DNA of 14,675 nucleotides from Fomitopsis serialis (lineage: Eukaryota; Basidiomycota; Agaricomycetes; Polyporales; Fomitopsidaceae), in contig NW_025955687.1 in NCBI RefSeq assembly GCF_022376445.1, positions 1 to 14,675 on the forward strand, in the 5' to 3' direction. A program made the position numbers and the translations under genes. Of the stretch, positions 1 through 7,802 are shown piece by piece. The notes under the pieces were generated by a model that saw only the letters and a program-made list of their open reading frames with translations, ran no database searches and had not been told where the DNA came from. The stretch's first letter is position 1. Each line of letters begins with the position of its first letter.

Positions 1-134
1 GAACATGACAAGCTGGAGCGCGAGGCGGGCTACTTCGCGTGCTATGAGAAAATAACGTCGGAGAACGACCACTTCGATATCCTGACGGGACGCTTGGAGC
101 CGAGACCTCGGAGGGGGTTCGAATCAAGTTCAAA

Positions 135-179
<45 letters not shown>

Positions 180-207
180 TGTACTGCACGCAGAATGTAG
201 CTCATAA
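1..207 (+). CDS. C-terminal fragment of an LRR/F-box-like protein (5' end outside window)
   Basis: Frame 1 is open from the first base to TAA at 205-207. The encoded tail begins EHDKLEREAGYFACYEKI, which aligns with EYDRLNNELRHFKCYIKV at the end of the gene that stops at 2612. The two are therefore paralogous C-termini. After this shared part the frame continues for about 50 more residues. These include 15 consecutive Asp encoded by a GAC microsatellite, and the end is DVLHAECSS. In the paralogue the matching DNA lies after the stop codon, so here the ORF extends into sequence that is 3' flank in the other copy. No F-box is visible because the 5' part is missing; the family name comes only from the paralogues. 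Whether the gene is expressed is unknown. Confidence 0.55.
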
Positions 208-290
208 ATATTCGGGGGATATATGGCCACTATGCCGCGATCTGCCTCTTTGTTCGCTGCAGTCAGCAAGTATTGTATCTTGGGTAAGCG
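85..290 (+). repeat. Tandem-duplicated 3' gene flank, copy A
   Basis: This segment matches 2622-2821 closely. Shared landmarks in order are ACGGGAC, GACCTCGGA, AGTTCGAAT or GGTTCGAAT, GATGTACTG, GAATGTAGCTCAT, TTCGGGG, a CACTA block, TCGCTGC, GTCAG, TATTGTATCTT and GTAAGCG. The order and spacing hold except for the GAC expansion. This shows that the two upstream genes arose by segmental duplication. Confidence 0.85.
136..180 (+). repeat. GAC trinucleotide microsatellite (14 GAC plus GAT)
   Basis: Fourteen GAC units followed by one GAT encode 15 Asp in frame 1. The matching place in the duplicated copy (about 2686-2697) has only three GAT units, so the tract has expanded here or contracted there. 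It is a likely length polymorphism. Confidence 0.95.
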
Positions 291-1220
291 TGCACGCGCA
301 TCAAGGCTGCCTGCACCCATACTGTGCGGCCAGCGCGCATGTACGCGACAGTCTTGATGGGCCAATCGGGTCCAATCCACTGTCATCACGCCCTATTGGC
401 ATCAAAGGCTCTGCGTGTCTCGCTATCGCTGCTGAACGGTGTCCAGGGCGGGCTGTTGATGAGCTGGTAGTAGTTCGCTCGTACGAGGTTGTCGGATCTC
501 GACGTGAAGCACAGGAGAATCAATGCGCCCTACGCTACCATCCCGGGAGGTCTCTCAGGCTTACCCGTCCTTAGGCTACGAGCACGTTATACTCCGCTTG
601 TGCCTCGCAGTCCTCTAACACGCAATATGACATGCCTTGTCGATGCTTAGACTCTCGAGGAGTTCCATCTTCCAAATTCATCTTTTCATTAAGGCTCTGT
701 GCGAACTTGATACTTTGTTTATATCTTGGTGTATGGCTTCTTACAGAGTCCCGTGTCAGTCACCCGCCGTATAGTATGAACCCACCTAACCAACCTCACT
801 GATTTCGATTCTGTGGCCCAGTGCGCTTCTATGTAGCATGCGCGAGAGGGCACACAGTGCGCAGTGCTTTTTTCCCCGCAAAACCTGTCTTGACAGAGTG
901 TGTTTTGACCTGGTACATCCCACAGGTGCCCTAAGGTCAGTACGCCAGACTCAGTCGGTGAGTGCCACAGACGCGTCGTAAGGCGCACGTGACCGTTCCT
1001 ACTTCAACGTCCGACGTCGCGAGTCGATCGTTCAAGTCAACGTTGTACTCCACAGCCACCGCAGCTACTGGCAACAACGTCCCTTGTTCTCCACACTGCA
1101 GAGCAATGTGCATGTTGGCAGAAGATCCCGCGTATCGAAGACGTGCAGCCCGTTGTGATGATAAGGGCACTACACTGTTGTGCGCGCACAGCTGCGTTGT
1201 GACTCGCCTCGCTACGGGAA
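208..1220. other. Intergenic region without a recognisable gene
   Basis: About 1 kb lies between the stop of the first LRR-like fragment and the TATA-like box of the next. Open frames here are short, overlap on both strands and have no recognisable motif. The first 80 bases belong to the duplicated flank. I saw no tRNA, no long repeat and no conserved coding signal. Confidence 0.6.
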
Positions 1221-1228
1221 TATAAAAG
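1221..1228 (+). promoter_or_regulatory. TATA-box-like element upstream of the second LRR-like gene
   Basis: TATAAAAG lies about 72 bases upstream of the ATG at 1300 and is followed by a pyrimidine-rich stretch. The position suits a fungal core promoter for the plus-strand gene that ends at 2612. This is a motif match only. Confidence 0.4.
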
Positions 1229-1565
1229 CTGCAGGTGTTGTTCTCCTCGCGTTGTTTCGGTCGGTCAGCCAGACTTGCCGATCTTGCGGTGCTTGTACGA
1301 TGGTAGGTATAAGAGGACTTGAACTGATTACCGTACGTGCAACAAGCCTCCTTCTAACTCAGCATCCAGTGGAGGTGAGCTTCCTGTGATCCAAGGCGCA
1401 ATCTCGACGCCTCCAGCTATGATACGTTGCTGACCGTCACTTAGGACTCTGCTGTGCGAGTCTCTCCACGGCGCGAACGTAAGTAGGCGGAGGTGTGTGC
1501 ATAAATCCAACAACGAACCTCTCGTCAAATTCTCCGTAAGTGTCGTTGATCTCCATCACTCTTTG

Positions 1566-2612
1566 ATGCTCACGCGGATTTGCCATCTGATGACGGACAA
1601 GATGACAAACCGAGTCCATATCCTGTGGGGCTCCCCTGACCCGGTCAGGGTTCGCCCGGACCCATGCACTAAGTGCAACCGGATGATAGACAGGGGCCAG
1701 CATGAAACGAATTGTGGAGCAACGCTGCCAGTCGGCCTAGGCGACGATGGCAATGAAGACATGAGAGAAGCTGACCGGTCGTGTCCTCCAACCTTTGACC
1801 AGCTCGAGCTCGCAGATCCAAAGGATACGGTGCGGGCGCTGGACAATGACCTCATGCCGCAACAAGCCCTCTTCGTACAGCACGTCCTGGAAGAGCTCGA
1901 GGACCAGCTAGAGATCGAGGAGCTTGAACTGGCCCAGTACTGGGATGAATTGACTCCGATGTGCACTCAATACCACGAGGAGCTCGACGAGGAACAGTAC
2001 AGCACCAAGGTGGCGTGGAGGATTCCGCTGCCGAACGTGAAGACGCTCCATATCGACGACGTGCATCCCAAGCTCCTTTACGCGTTCCTCACACACTTCG
2101 ACCTGCCGAAAGTCACCACCCTCACCCTCACGTACGACATCGACGGCCAGCCGGACCGCAAAGAGCTCTTACTCGTGCTCCTCAATGTCGGCGCCGACGT
2201 GCTCGAGCAGCTCGACCGCTTCGACTCGACCAGAGAGCTCCACTGCCACCACATCGATGTCCTGGAGCGCTTCTACACGGCGATCGAGCCCGTAAAGAAG
2301 TTCACGCTGCACTACTGGGCCGACTACTTCAATTGCCAGGAGTGGCTCATCGTGCTGCAGGCGCAGTGGCGCAGGGTGCTGGAGCACCCGGAATTGGGCG
2401 AGAAGCCTTACCTCCCGTACCTCTCCCTCCTCACGGCCCACGGGCTCGCGGGGCCGAAGCTGTTCCCGCTGCTGAACGACCGGAGGCTCGTCAAAGACAC
2501 TATATACGGCGTGGTTTACGCGCAAGGCCATCTCTATCCGCACGAGTATGACAGGCTCAATAACGAGCTGCGCCACTTCAAGTGCTATATAAAGGTGGAT
2601 AACAGCCAATAA
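1566..2612 (+). CDS. LRR/F-box-like hypothetical protein, 5' exons unresolved
   Basis: The frame is open to TAA at 2610-2612; the first in-frame ATG of this block is at 1566, giving 348 residues. The C-terminal two thirds look like degenerate leucine-rich repeats of Agaricomycete F-box proteins, for example IPLPNVKTLHIDDV, then FDLPKVTTLTLTYD, then a Trp-rich stretch WADYFNCQEW. An acidic coiled-coil-like stretch (EELEDQLEIEELELAQYW) precedes them. Near residue 45 there is CTKC followed eight residues later by HETNC, a possible zinc site. The true start may be further upstream: there is a TATA box at 1221, an ATG at 1300, donors at 1303 (GTAGGT), 1375 (GTGAGC), 1478 and 1532 (both GTAAGT), and a good intron 1375-1443 with a CTGAC branch site. 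No F-box is visible. The end is homologous to the fragment at 1-207. The function call is weak. Confidence 0.5.
   Translation: MLTRICHLMTDKMTNRVHILWGSPDPVRVRPDPCTKCNRMIDRGQHETNCGATLPVGLGDDGNEDMREADRSCPPTFDQLELADPKDTVRALDNDLMPQQALFVQHVLEELEDQLEIEELELAQYWDELTPMCTQYHEELDEEQYSTKVAWRIPLPNVKTLHIDDVHPKLLYAFLTHFDLPKVTTLTLTYDIDGQPDRKELLLVLLNVGADVLEQLDRFDSTRELHCHHIDVLERFYTAIEPVKKFTLHYWADYFNCQEWLIVLQAQWRRVLEHPELGEKPYLPYLSLLTAHGLAGPKLFPLLNDRRLVKDTIYGVVYAQGHLYPHEYDRLNNELRHFKCYIKVDNSQ
1634..1677. repeat. Two adjacent near-perfect palindromes
   Basis: CCCTGACC/GGTCAGGG (1634-1650, one central base) is followed after 14 bases by TGCACT/AGTGCA (1665-1677, one central base). Both lie inside the ORF just before or at the CTKC codons. 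They may be a remnant of an inserted element or chance. Confidence 0.5.
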
Positions 2613-2621
2613 GATCCGTTC

Positions 2622-2821
2622 ACGGGACACTTGGTACTACCGGGACCTCGGACTCGGAGCTGAAGGGAGTTCGAATAGAGATGTCAATGATGATGATGTA
2701 CTGTACGCGGAATGTAGCTCATTGATGTTCGGGGAATGCATGGTCACTACTACTATCATACTCTTGGCCCTTGGTCGCTGCGGTCAGTAAGTACGTATGT
2801 ATATTGTATCTTTAGTAAGCG
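2622..2821 (+). repeat. Tandem-duplicated 3' gene flank, copy B
   Basis: This is the counterpart of 85-290, starting ten bases after the stop codon at 2612. It keeps the same landmarks in the same order but has three GAT units in place of the 15-unit GAC/GAT tract, and a short insertion before TATTGTATC. In this copy the block is noncoding. Confidence 0.85.
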
Positions 2822-2981
2822 CTCAGTAGGAAGTAAAGTACGGTATTCAGTCCACGCGTGCTGGTGCTGCCCGACAATGCTTGTCAACCGGATGGACGCC
2901 AAGTACGGTGACATAATGATGGATCCGAGCAGGTGCTAAGTTACAACAACGACACATACGTATGCACTCGCTCGCTGCCAG

Positions 2982-3950
2982 TGGGCGCTGAACCCTTCGG
3001 AGGGAGTCGGGGAGGAGTTCAAGAGACAAGATTTTGTCCTGTTCCACGGTGATGTGCCGAATCTCAAGTGCGTCGACCTTGTGGGCGTCCACGTCAATTG
3101 GACCACATCCATCTTCCTGAGCGGTCTGAATGAGCTCCATCTCAGCTGCCACGCGGAAGACGTCCGACCGTCGTTCAAGGACTTTGCGCACATCTTGCGC
3201 AGCTCGCCCGAACTCGAAAAATTGTCATTTTCGAATTCAGGGCCTGCGGGTAGTCCGGTCGAGTGGCGCGACGACGCACTGGATCCCGATATGATTCAGA
3301 CCGACCATATAGCAGGTCCTGTCATTCATTTGCCTTCCCTTCGCAGTCTCGAGATCGCCTCTCCCGAATACGGACACATACGTCTCATCGAACGCCTCGC
3401 GCTGCCCAACCTCGTCTCGCTGTCCGTTGGGGCGATACATCGTCCCCAAGATGTGTACTTCCCCGTTTGCGGCTTGGGCGATGTTGGCGGTACTGTGCTC
3501 CTGAAGGCCCTCGCGCGACCCTCGCCTGTCACCGGCAGGTCAGTGTTCAGCAAGCTGCGAGAGCTCAAACTTACAAGAATTGGATGCGACGACGAAGCAG
3601 CCATTGCATACATGTTTACAGAGCTGACTGAGTTGCTCTCGCTAAGTCTGGACGATGAACTCGCGATCATGGATTGGGAGGACGTGCTGATCAAACAATG
3701 GGATAGCATCGCACATTCGAACAAGGAGCCCCTTCTACCGAAGTTAGAGACATTCAAAACGACACGCCTATCAGGCGAGTCTGCGCGCGAGCTCATCCAG
3801 GCGCGGAAAGCAACCGGGAAGCCATTCAAGAAGGCGTCCATGGGCAGAACGGATGTTTTTACGAAGGAGGATGAGCAGTGGATCAGAGACCATGTTGACA
3901 TATTTGGGCATCATGATGGTCTGTCGGGAGAAGTGATCCTCAAGACCTAA
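2982..3950 (+). CDS. LRR/F-box-like protein lacking its N-terminal part (possible pseudogene)
   Basis: The open frame runs from a stop at 2937 to TAA at 3948-3950. If the CAG at 2979-2981 is a splice acceptor, the exon begins WALNPSEGVGEEF and gives 322 residues. The pattern LFHGDVPNLKCVDLVGVHVNW, then LPSLRSLEI, LPNLVSLSVG and FSKLRELKLTRIG is typical of the C-terminal leucine-rich half of Agaricomycete F-box proteins. The first in-frame ATG is only at 3291, about 100 codons in, and no F-box or plausible upstream exon is evident between the duplicated flank ending at 2821 and this exon. It is therefore either a spliced gene whose first exons I cannot find or a 5'-truncated copy. It lies directly behind the duplicated flank, which fits breakage by unequal recombination. 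Confidence 0.5.
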   Translation, partial: WALNPSEGVGEEFKRQDFVLFHGDVPNLKCVDLVGVHVNWTTSIFLSGLNELHLSCHAEDVRPSFKDFAHILRSSPELEKLSFSNSGPAGSPVEWRDDALDPDMIQTDHIAGPVIHLPSLRSLEIASPEYGHIRLIERLALPNLVSLSVGAIHRPQDVYFPVCGLGDVGGTVLLKALARPSPVTGRSVFSKLRELKLTRIGCDDEAAIAYMFTELTELLSLSLDDELAIMDWEDVLIKQWDSIAHSNKEPLLPKLETFKTTRLSGESARELIQARKATGKPFKKASMGRTDVFTKEDEQWIRDHVDIFGHHDGLSGEVILKT

Positions 3951-4265
3951 GTATAGAGCGCACTGCAAAGTATTCATTTCCATGTTCTTCGTCATTGCTC
4001 CTCTGACTTGGGAGGATACAGTAAATTACATCATCTTCGTCACAGAGGCACTCTGAAGAACGACTGAAAACACGTCGTGGTCAAAACGATGGCGAGAGCA
4101 TCGCCATCGGAGACGATGTACATTTTAGCAGACTACAGCCATCGGACGCATGCCTATGATTGGTCCATGTAACGCTGACTCGCATATGGTCGCAGTTTCG
4201 CAGCAATGAATATCAGTTCAACATAACTTTCGGCCGGCCGCGATGACATTCGCATCGAATCAGGA
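3951..4265. other. Intergenic region between convergent genes
   Basis: These 315 bases separate the stop of the LRR-like gene from the stop of the minus-strand oxygenase gene. The only structure seen is a strong hairpin at 4087-4109. No coding signal was found. Confidence 0.6.
4087..4109. repeat. Perfect 9-bp hairpin with 5-nt loop
   Basis: CGATGGCGA (4087-4095) pairs with TCGCCATCG (4101-4109) around the loop GAGCA. It lies between two convergent genes, so it would fall in or beyond both 3' UTRs. A role in 3'-end formation is possible but not shown. Confidence 0.6.
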
Positions 4266-5783
4266 CTAATACAGGGCATTCAGACGATCCATGACGTATT
4301 GGTAGGCCTGAAAATCATCAAGACATGCATCTCAAAGAGTCGGCATTGTACGCACAGAAATAGGCTGATACTTCTTCGGGTTGTTATCAGAGTAGGTGCC
4401 GGGCAGACAATCCACAACGCGCGAGAAGTCCTGGAGGAACGAGACTGTTATACTGGCTTTTCGACATATCAGGACGAGCATCAGTGCGTACCGCAGAGCA
4501 GAACTGGTGCCCCGGTATCGCTCTCAGTAAGATGTTGGACGACGGCAAAGGAGGTAATGCTACGTACATATGGGATAGAGTAGCGCTCCGGGGCCATGCC
4601 ATCCGCGGTTCTGTTGATCGGAGGGGCCCTAACACGATGCACCGTGCTCTTTATTGTGTCATTCGACCCTGTGCACACGGTATAAGAACCGCGACGATAT
4701 ATCCAACCATGTCCCTTGCTTACATCGCTCCAAGAAGTCTCCTGCGTTGACAATGATTGCATCCTCGACGGGTGTTGCAGCCTACGCGAGTTGTCAGTTC
4801 TCGCTGAGTCAGGTGGCTATACACCGACTGACTCTAAACGTTCCAGGCTTGTTGGGATCCTCTACTTCGAGCCCGCCAGCGTCGTCTTGTAATAGGAGCG
4901 TGATGCTCGCGAAGTCAGAGTGAGCGCCGATCCTCTCCACTTCGTGTCTCTCAACTTGTTCAACAGGGACACTGCTCTCGGACCATGCAGTGCAGATTCT
5001 CTCGAAATGTGTGGTGACGTACCTGGGATAATGCAGAAGCCGTAGCTGATTATCAACCGCAGTGTGGCATTTCTCGAGATAGTCCTCTTCAAGGTTGAGC
5101 CCCAAGGAGAGGGCGCGTAGAATAGTGAGCTGCACCTCTCGACAGGTCTGAGGCAAGCCTACGTCAAACGGCTACCACACGAACCTTCGGAGGAGTGTGG
5201 CGACGTACCCAGAAGAAATCAAGAGATGCCTCCTTGAAGCCGGGAAGCATGCCGTCTGGCAGCCAGATGTTGGCCATAGGATCGTCTTCGCGGCCAACTT
5301 CATAACTCTCCTTGACATCGGGAGCTCGTGTACGAATCTTCTCCAGTTCGCTCTCGTCGTACACATGCTGCGAGACCTTCTCTAGGCCGGGCGGGGAGTA
5401 GCCTGACAGGGTCAAACACATCAGTGCTCAGAACGGCCGTATACGCGCAAGGTTTGTTATACACACCGCGTGGATGCTTTCCGGATGGGGGATGCGGAGC
5501 AAGCATTTTGGTTTCCAACGGCAAAGCAAAGAATTGCTTGGACTACGGCAGACCCCTCAATCACTGTAGTACACGGGTAGCATGATATAGTACGCACCCA
5601 TCCGAACATAGCATCAATCTTCTCCTTTGGAAGACCATGGTTGACCACGTAGACGAAGCCGATTGCCTTGAAGGACTCTATCATAGCATCTGCCACAGCC
5701 TGCTTGTTTGAGCCATCCAGGAAAGGTGCAAAGTTGACGATGGAGATGCCGCTGACATCTCCAAGCTTGATACTCTCCGACAT
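4266..5783 (-). CDS. 2OG-Fe(II) oxygenase, isopenicillin-N-synthase-like
   Basis: Ten exons were rebuilt, in plus coordinates: 5598-5783, 5467-5542, 5209-5402, 5023-5147, 4833-4971, 4724-4781, 4568-4668, 4492-4503, 4356-4430 and 4266-4307. All introns are GT-AG, 48-64 nt, and phases agree. The product is 335 residues, typical for the family. The N-terminal DIOX_N region includes IPNS-like NHGLP, and PHPPSG and GYSPPGLEKVSQHV follow. The double-stranded beta-helix core carries the iron ligands H211 and D213 (GAHSDFASITLL) and H270 (STVHRV). R288-Y-S290 (ERYSIPY) should bind 2-oxoglutarate. All catalytic residues are present, so it should be an active soluble oxidoreductase; the substrate is unknown. 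Exon 8 is a 12-nt microexon (FCSA). The ATG at 5783 was chosen because the protein then starts like the family (MSESIKL, then FAPFLDGS) and has A at -3. An in-frame ATG at 5852 would add 23 residues. No biosynthetic partner genes are nearby. Confidence 0.9.
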
Positions 5784-6189
5784 GCTGGACACTGGTGAAG
5801 CTAAGGAGCGCACCGTCACAGCGCCGAAGCATACTTGATGTCTCGTGTCCATCTAGGTACTGCGGGACCGTCTGATCACTGGCTTATGTATTGATGACCG
5901 ATCCTCCCGCTCGAAGGCGCTTGCGCGCATCTCGTTCCGGGTTTCGAAGGCCCATACTTATGTGTTGTATTGGTACGCATCAACTAGTTGTTGGATGTAA
6001 GTACCGGTCAGGCGAGTGACCTACATCAGCGACCGCAATGTGTGAGCGTCGTCGAGGTTTCACTAGCCCAGAAAGCTTGAGACACTGCCCAATGCATGTA
6101 CTTACCAGAAGTCTAGTGTCACTGTCAAAACATGAAGCAGACTGGTCAACGTCCCGCGGACTCGAGGGCGTCTGTAACGAAAGGCTGAA

Positions 6190-6225
6190 TGACAGTACTT
6201 GTCAATGTTAATGACAAGTCTCTGT
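6190..6225. promoter_or_regulatory. Interrupted palindrome in divergent promoter
   Basis: ACTTGTCA (6196-6203) and TGACAAGT (6211-6218) are perfect inverted repeats around a 7-nt spacer. They are flanked by GACAG (6190-6194) and CTGTC (6221-6225), which extend the symmetry. This could be a site for a dimeric regulator, but no factor can be named from the sequence. Confidence 0.45.
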
Positions 6226-6231
6226 CGCGAC

Positions 6232-6237
6232 TCACGT
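6232..6237. promoter_or_regulatory. CACGTG E-box
   Basis: CACGTG is the classic core bound by bHLH factors. It lies 171 bases upstream of the RING ATG and just beside the palindrome. A six-base match can occur by chance. Confidence 0.25.
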
Positions 6238-6407
6238 GCTCGAAACGCGCGTCCCGAGGACGCGTATCCGGGTGGGCGCCTCCAATCGATCGTGTGTACT
6301 GCTTTCACTGCAGACTGCGACTCCGCCCTGTAGCTTCCTCGGGCTTCCAGTCGAGCGCATCTCCTCATCTCGCATATCGTTGAGGCAGCCAATATCAACA
6401 GCAGATC

Positions 6408-7356
6408 ATGGCCCAACCACAACCAAACCTTCAACGGCGCCGGAGCATGTCGGACTTCCTCAGGCTTCAAACCCATCGCGATGCTCAGGCTGGCCGCAAT
6501 GGCATACCTGGCATCATCCTCGATGGCGTGTTGGCTCATGTGCGCAACAATGCTGCATACCGGTTGTGCGTGCTGAGTCAAATTCTCGAGTCGTACAGAG
6601 GCTTACGAATTGATCGTGCGCCGCGGCGGATCATCCCAGAAAGGTGAAGGAGTTCGCGGAGGGGCTCCCCAAGCTGACGGAACGAGACCTTGTTGAGCTT
6701 GACGAGGTCGCCTCGCCGTGCCCGATTTGTCTCACGCCGTTCTCTGCGATACTGGCGGAAGAGGAGACGGCTCTCGCACTTGACTCGCCGGCACATCCTG
6801 TGGAGCAGCTCGGCGTGACACGCTTCAAGGATACGTGTGGACACATTTTCTGCCGTAAGGAGTGAGTGATTCAATCTCTCCTTGTGTCCCCATCGCTTAA
6901 TGAACCTCCCACCGCCGCTCTCAGCACTCTTAGTTGGGTGAACCAAGGTGTGAGTGTCCGTCGCTTGAACTCTTATTAGACTTCTGCACGCAACATGCGT
7001 TCACTACCTGCTGCATCCAAGACACCCATGCTAACCGTCTTGACTAGCGCACGACCTGTCCCACATGCCGGCGCCCGTTTATCGACGCGCCTATCCCTGC
7101 TGAGGCCGTTACCGACGGAGGGTCCACAGATGTACAACTCTCCGACATACCGCTGGCCTCCCTGAATATTAACTTCGCAAACCTCGCAAACCTCATCATG
7201 GGAGTGTACGACCACGCGAGCGACAACGATATAGCGACCTTCGCCGCAATCGCACAGGGAGCACAGAGACGAGACGAAGACCGCGATCGTAATGAGGATG
7301 AGCATCTTGACCGCGACGACGATGACCGTGACCATTTCTCTGGGATGTATTCTTAG
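6408..7356 (+). CDS. RING-finger protein (putative E3 ubiquitin ligase)
   Basis: The four-exon model is 6408-6565, 6640-6861, 6925-6949 and 7048-7356, giving 237 residues with consistent phases. Introns start GTGCGT, GTGAGT and GTGAGT; the last has a CTAAC branch site. The RING is split across exons: C80-PI-C83, then 35 residues, then C119-G-H121-IF-C124-RK-D127, and C139-PT-C142 (GRTTCPTCRRPF). The sixth zinc ligand is Asp (D127), giving a C3HC3D-like pattern, and the loop before C119 is long. A basic N-terminus (RRRSMSDFLR) precedes the RING and an acidic, Asp/Arg-rich tail ends the protein. RING proteins of this type usually recruit E2 enzymes for ubiquitin transfer; the target is unknown. 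The first intron is the least certain: part of it (6598-6642) also reads as a protein-like frame. No membrane segment was seen. Confidence 0.8.
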
Positions 7357-7793
7357 ATTGGGATAGACTGCATGGACCGTCCGATGTATATTATTTGTAC
7401 ACTATACCAGTATCCGAGTCACCATTGGCATGCTGCCAGTGCCAGGTGCTGTATCCTTGACGCCGACTCAGTGGGACTCCCTGATCTGGGCTGCTGCGGC
7501 AATAATATCAGCATTTCTTACTATAGAACCAGGATGCTACCCGTGCCGTCGCACAGGAGCATCTTCAAGAAAGCAAAGCGAGTCGCCCCGTAACTTACGT
7601 TTCGACCGTACAGCACCAGCGCCTACCAAAACAACACTTGCCAATTTCGTAGTAACACCTCCCAAAGCGGAAGCGCTCGTGTCCAAAAGCGGAACTGTAC
7701 ACCTTTACTCTCGAAGATGCGCCATGCAAAGCTCAAAAAGCGATTGGGAACCGCTCTTTTCATATCTACTTCACCTCGTGGCTCGCTCCTGGC
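7357..7793. other. Intergenic region between RING gene and tRNA
   Basis: About 440 bases follow the RING stop codon. A 138-codon plus frame starting at 7430 runs across this stretch and into the tRNA gene. It has no recognisable domain, so I treat it as noncoding. No further structure was seen. Confidence 0.55.
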
Positions 7794-7798
7794 AAAAA
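7794..7798 (-). terminator. RNA polymerase III terminator of the tRNA gene
   Basis: On the minus strand a run of five T begins four bases after the tRNA 3' end. T runs of this length end Pol III transcription in fungi. Confidence 0.75.
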
Positions 7799-7802
7799 GC
7801 CA

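Larger units (their letters stand above)
5784..6407. promoter_or_regulatory. Divergent upstream region shared by the oxygenase and RING genes
   Basis: These 624 bases separate the start codons of two divergent genes and must hold both promoters. I saw a palindrome at 6190-6225 and a CACGTG box at 6232-6237, both nearer the RING gene. Open frames here overlap on both strands without motifs and are taken as chance. Confidence 0.6.

Noticed and set aside
118..128. GGTTCGAATCA, like a tRNA B box
   Set aside because: No tRNA arms fold around it, and the paralogous copy has a diverged version inside the same 3' flank.
42..389. Minus-strand frame with poly-Ser
   Set aside because: It is the antisense of the GAC microsatellite; the Ser run is a repeat artefact.
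134..574. Plus-strand frame starting with a poly-Thr run
   Set aside because: It reads the GAC tract in another frame; the rest is intergenic sequence without motif.
4266..5783. Part of a secondary-metabolite gene cluster because of the oxygenase
   Set aside because: No NRPS, PKS, P450, transporter or cluster regulator is in the window; the neighbours are LRR-like and RING genes.
6102..6581. 159-codon minus frame
   Set aside because: It runs antisense across the promoter palindrome and RING exon 1 and has no family motif.
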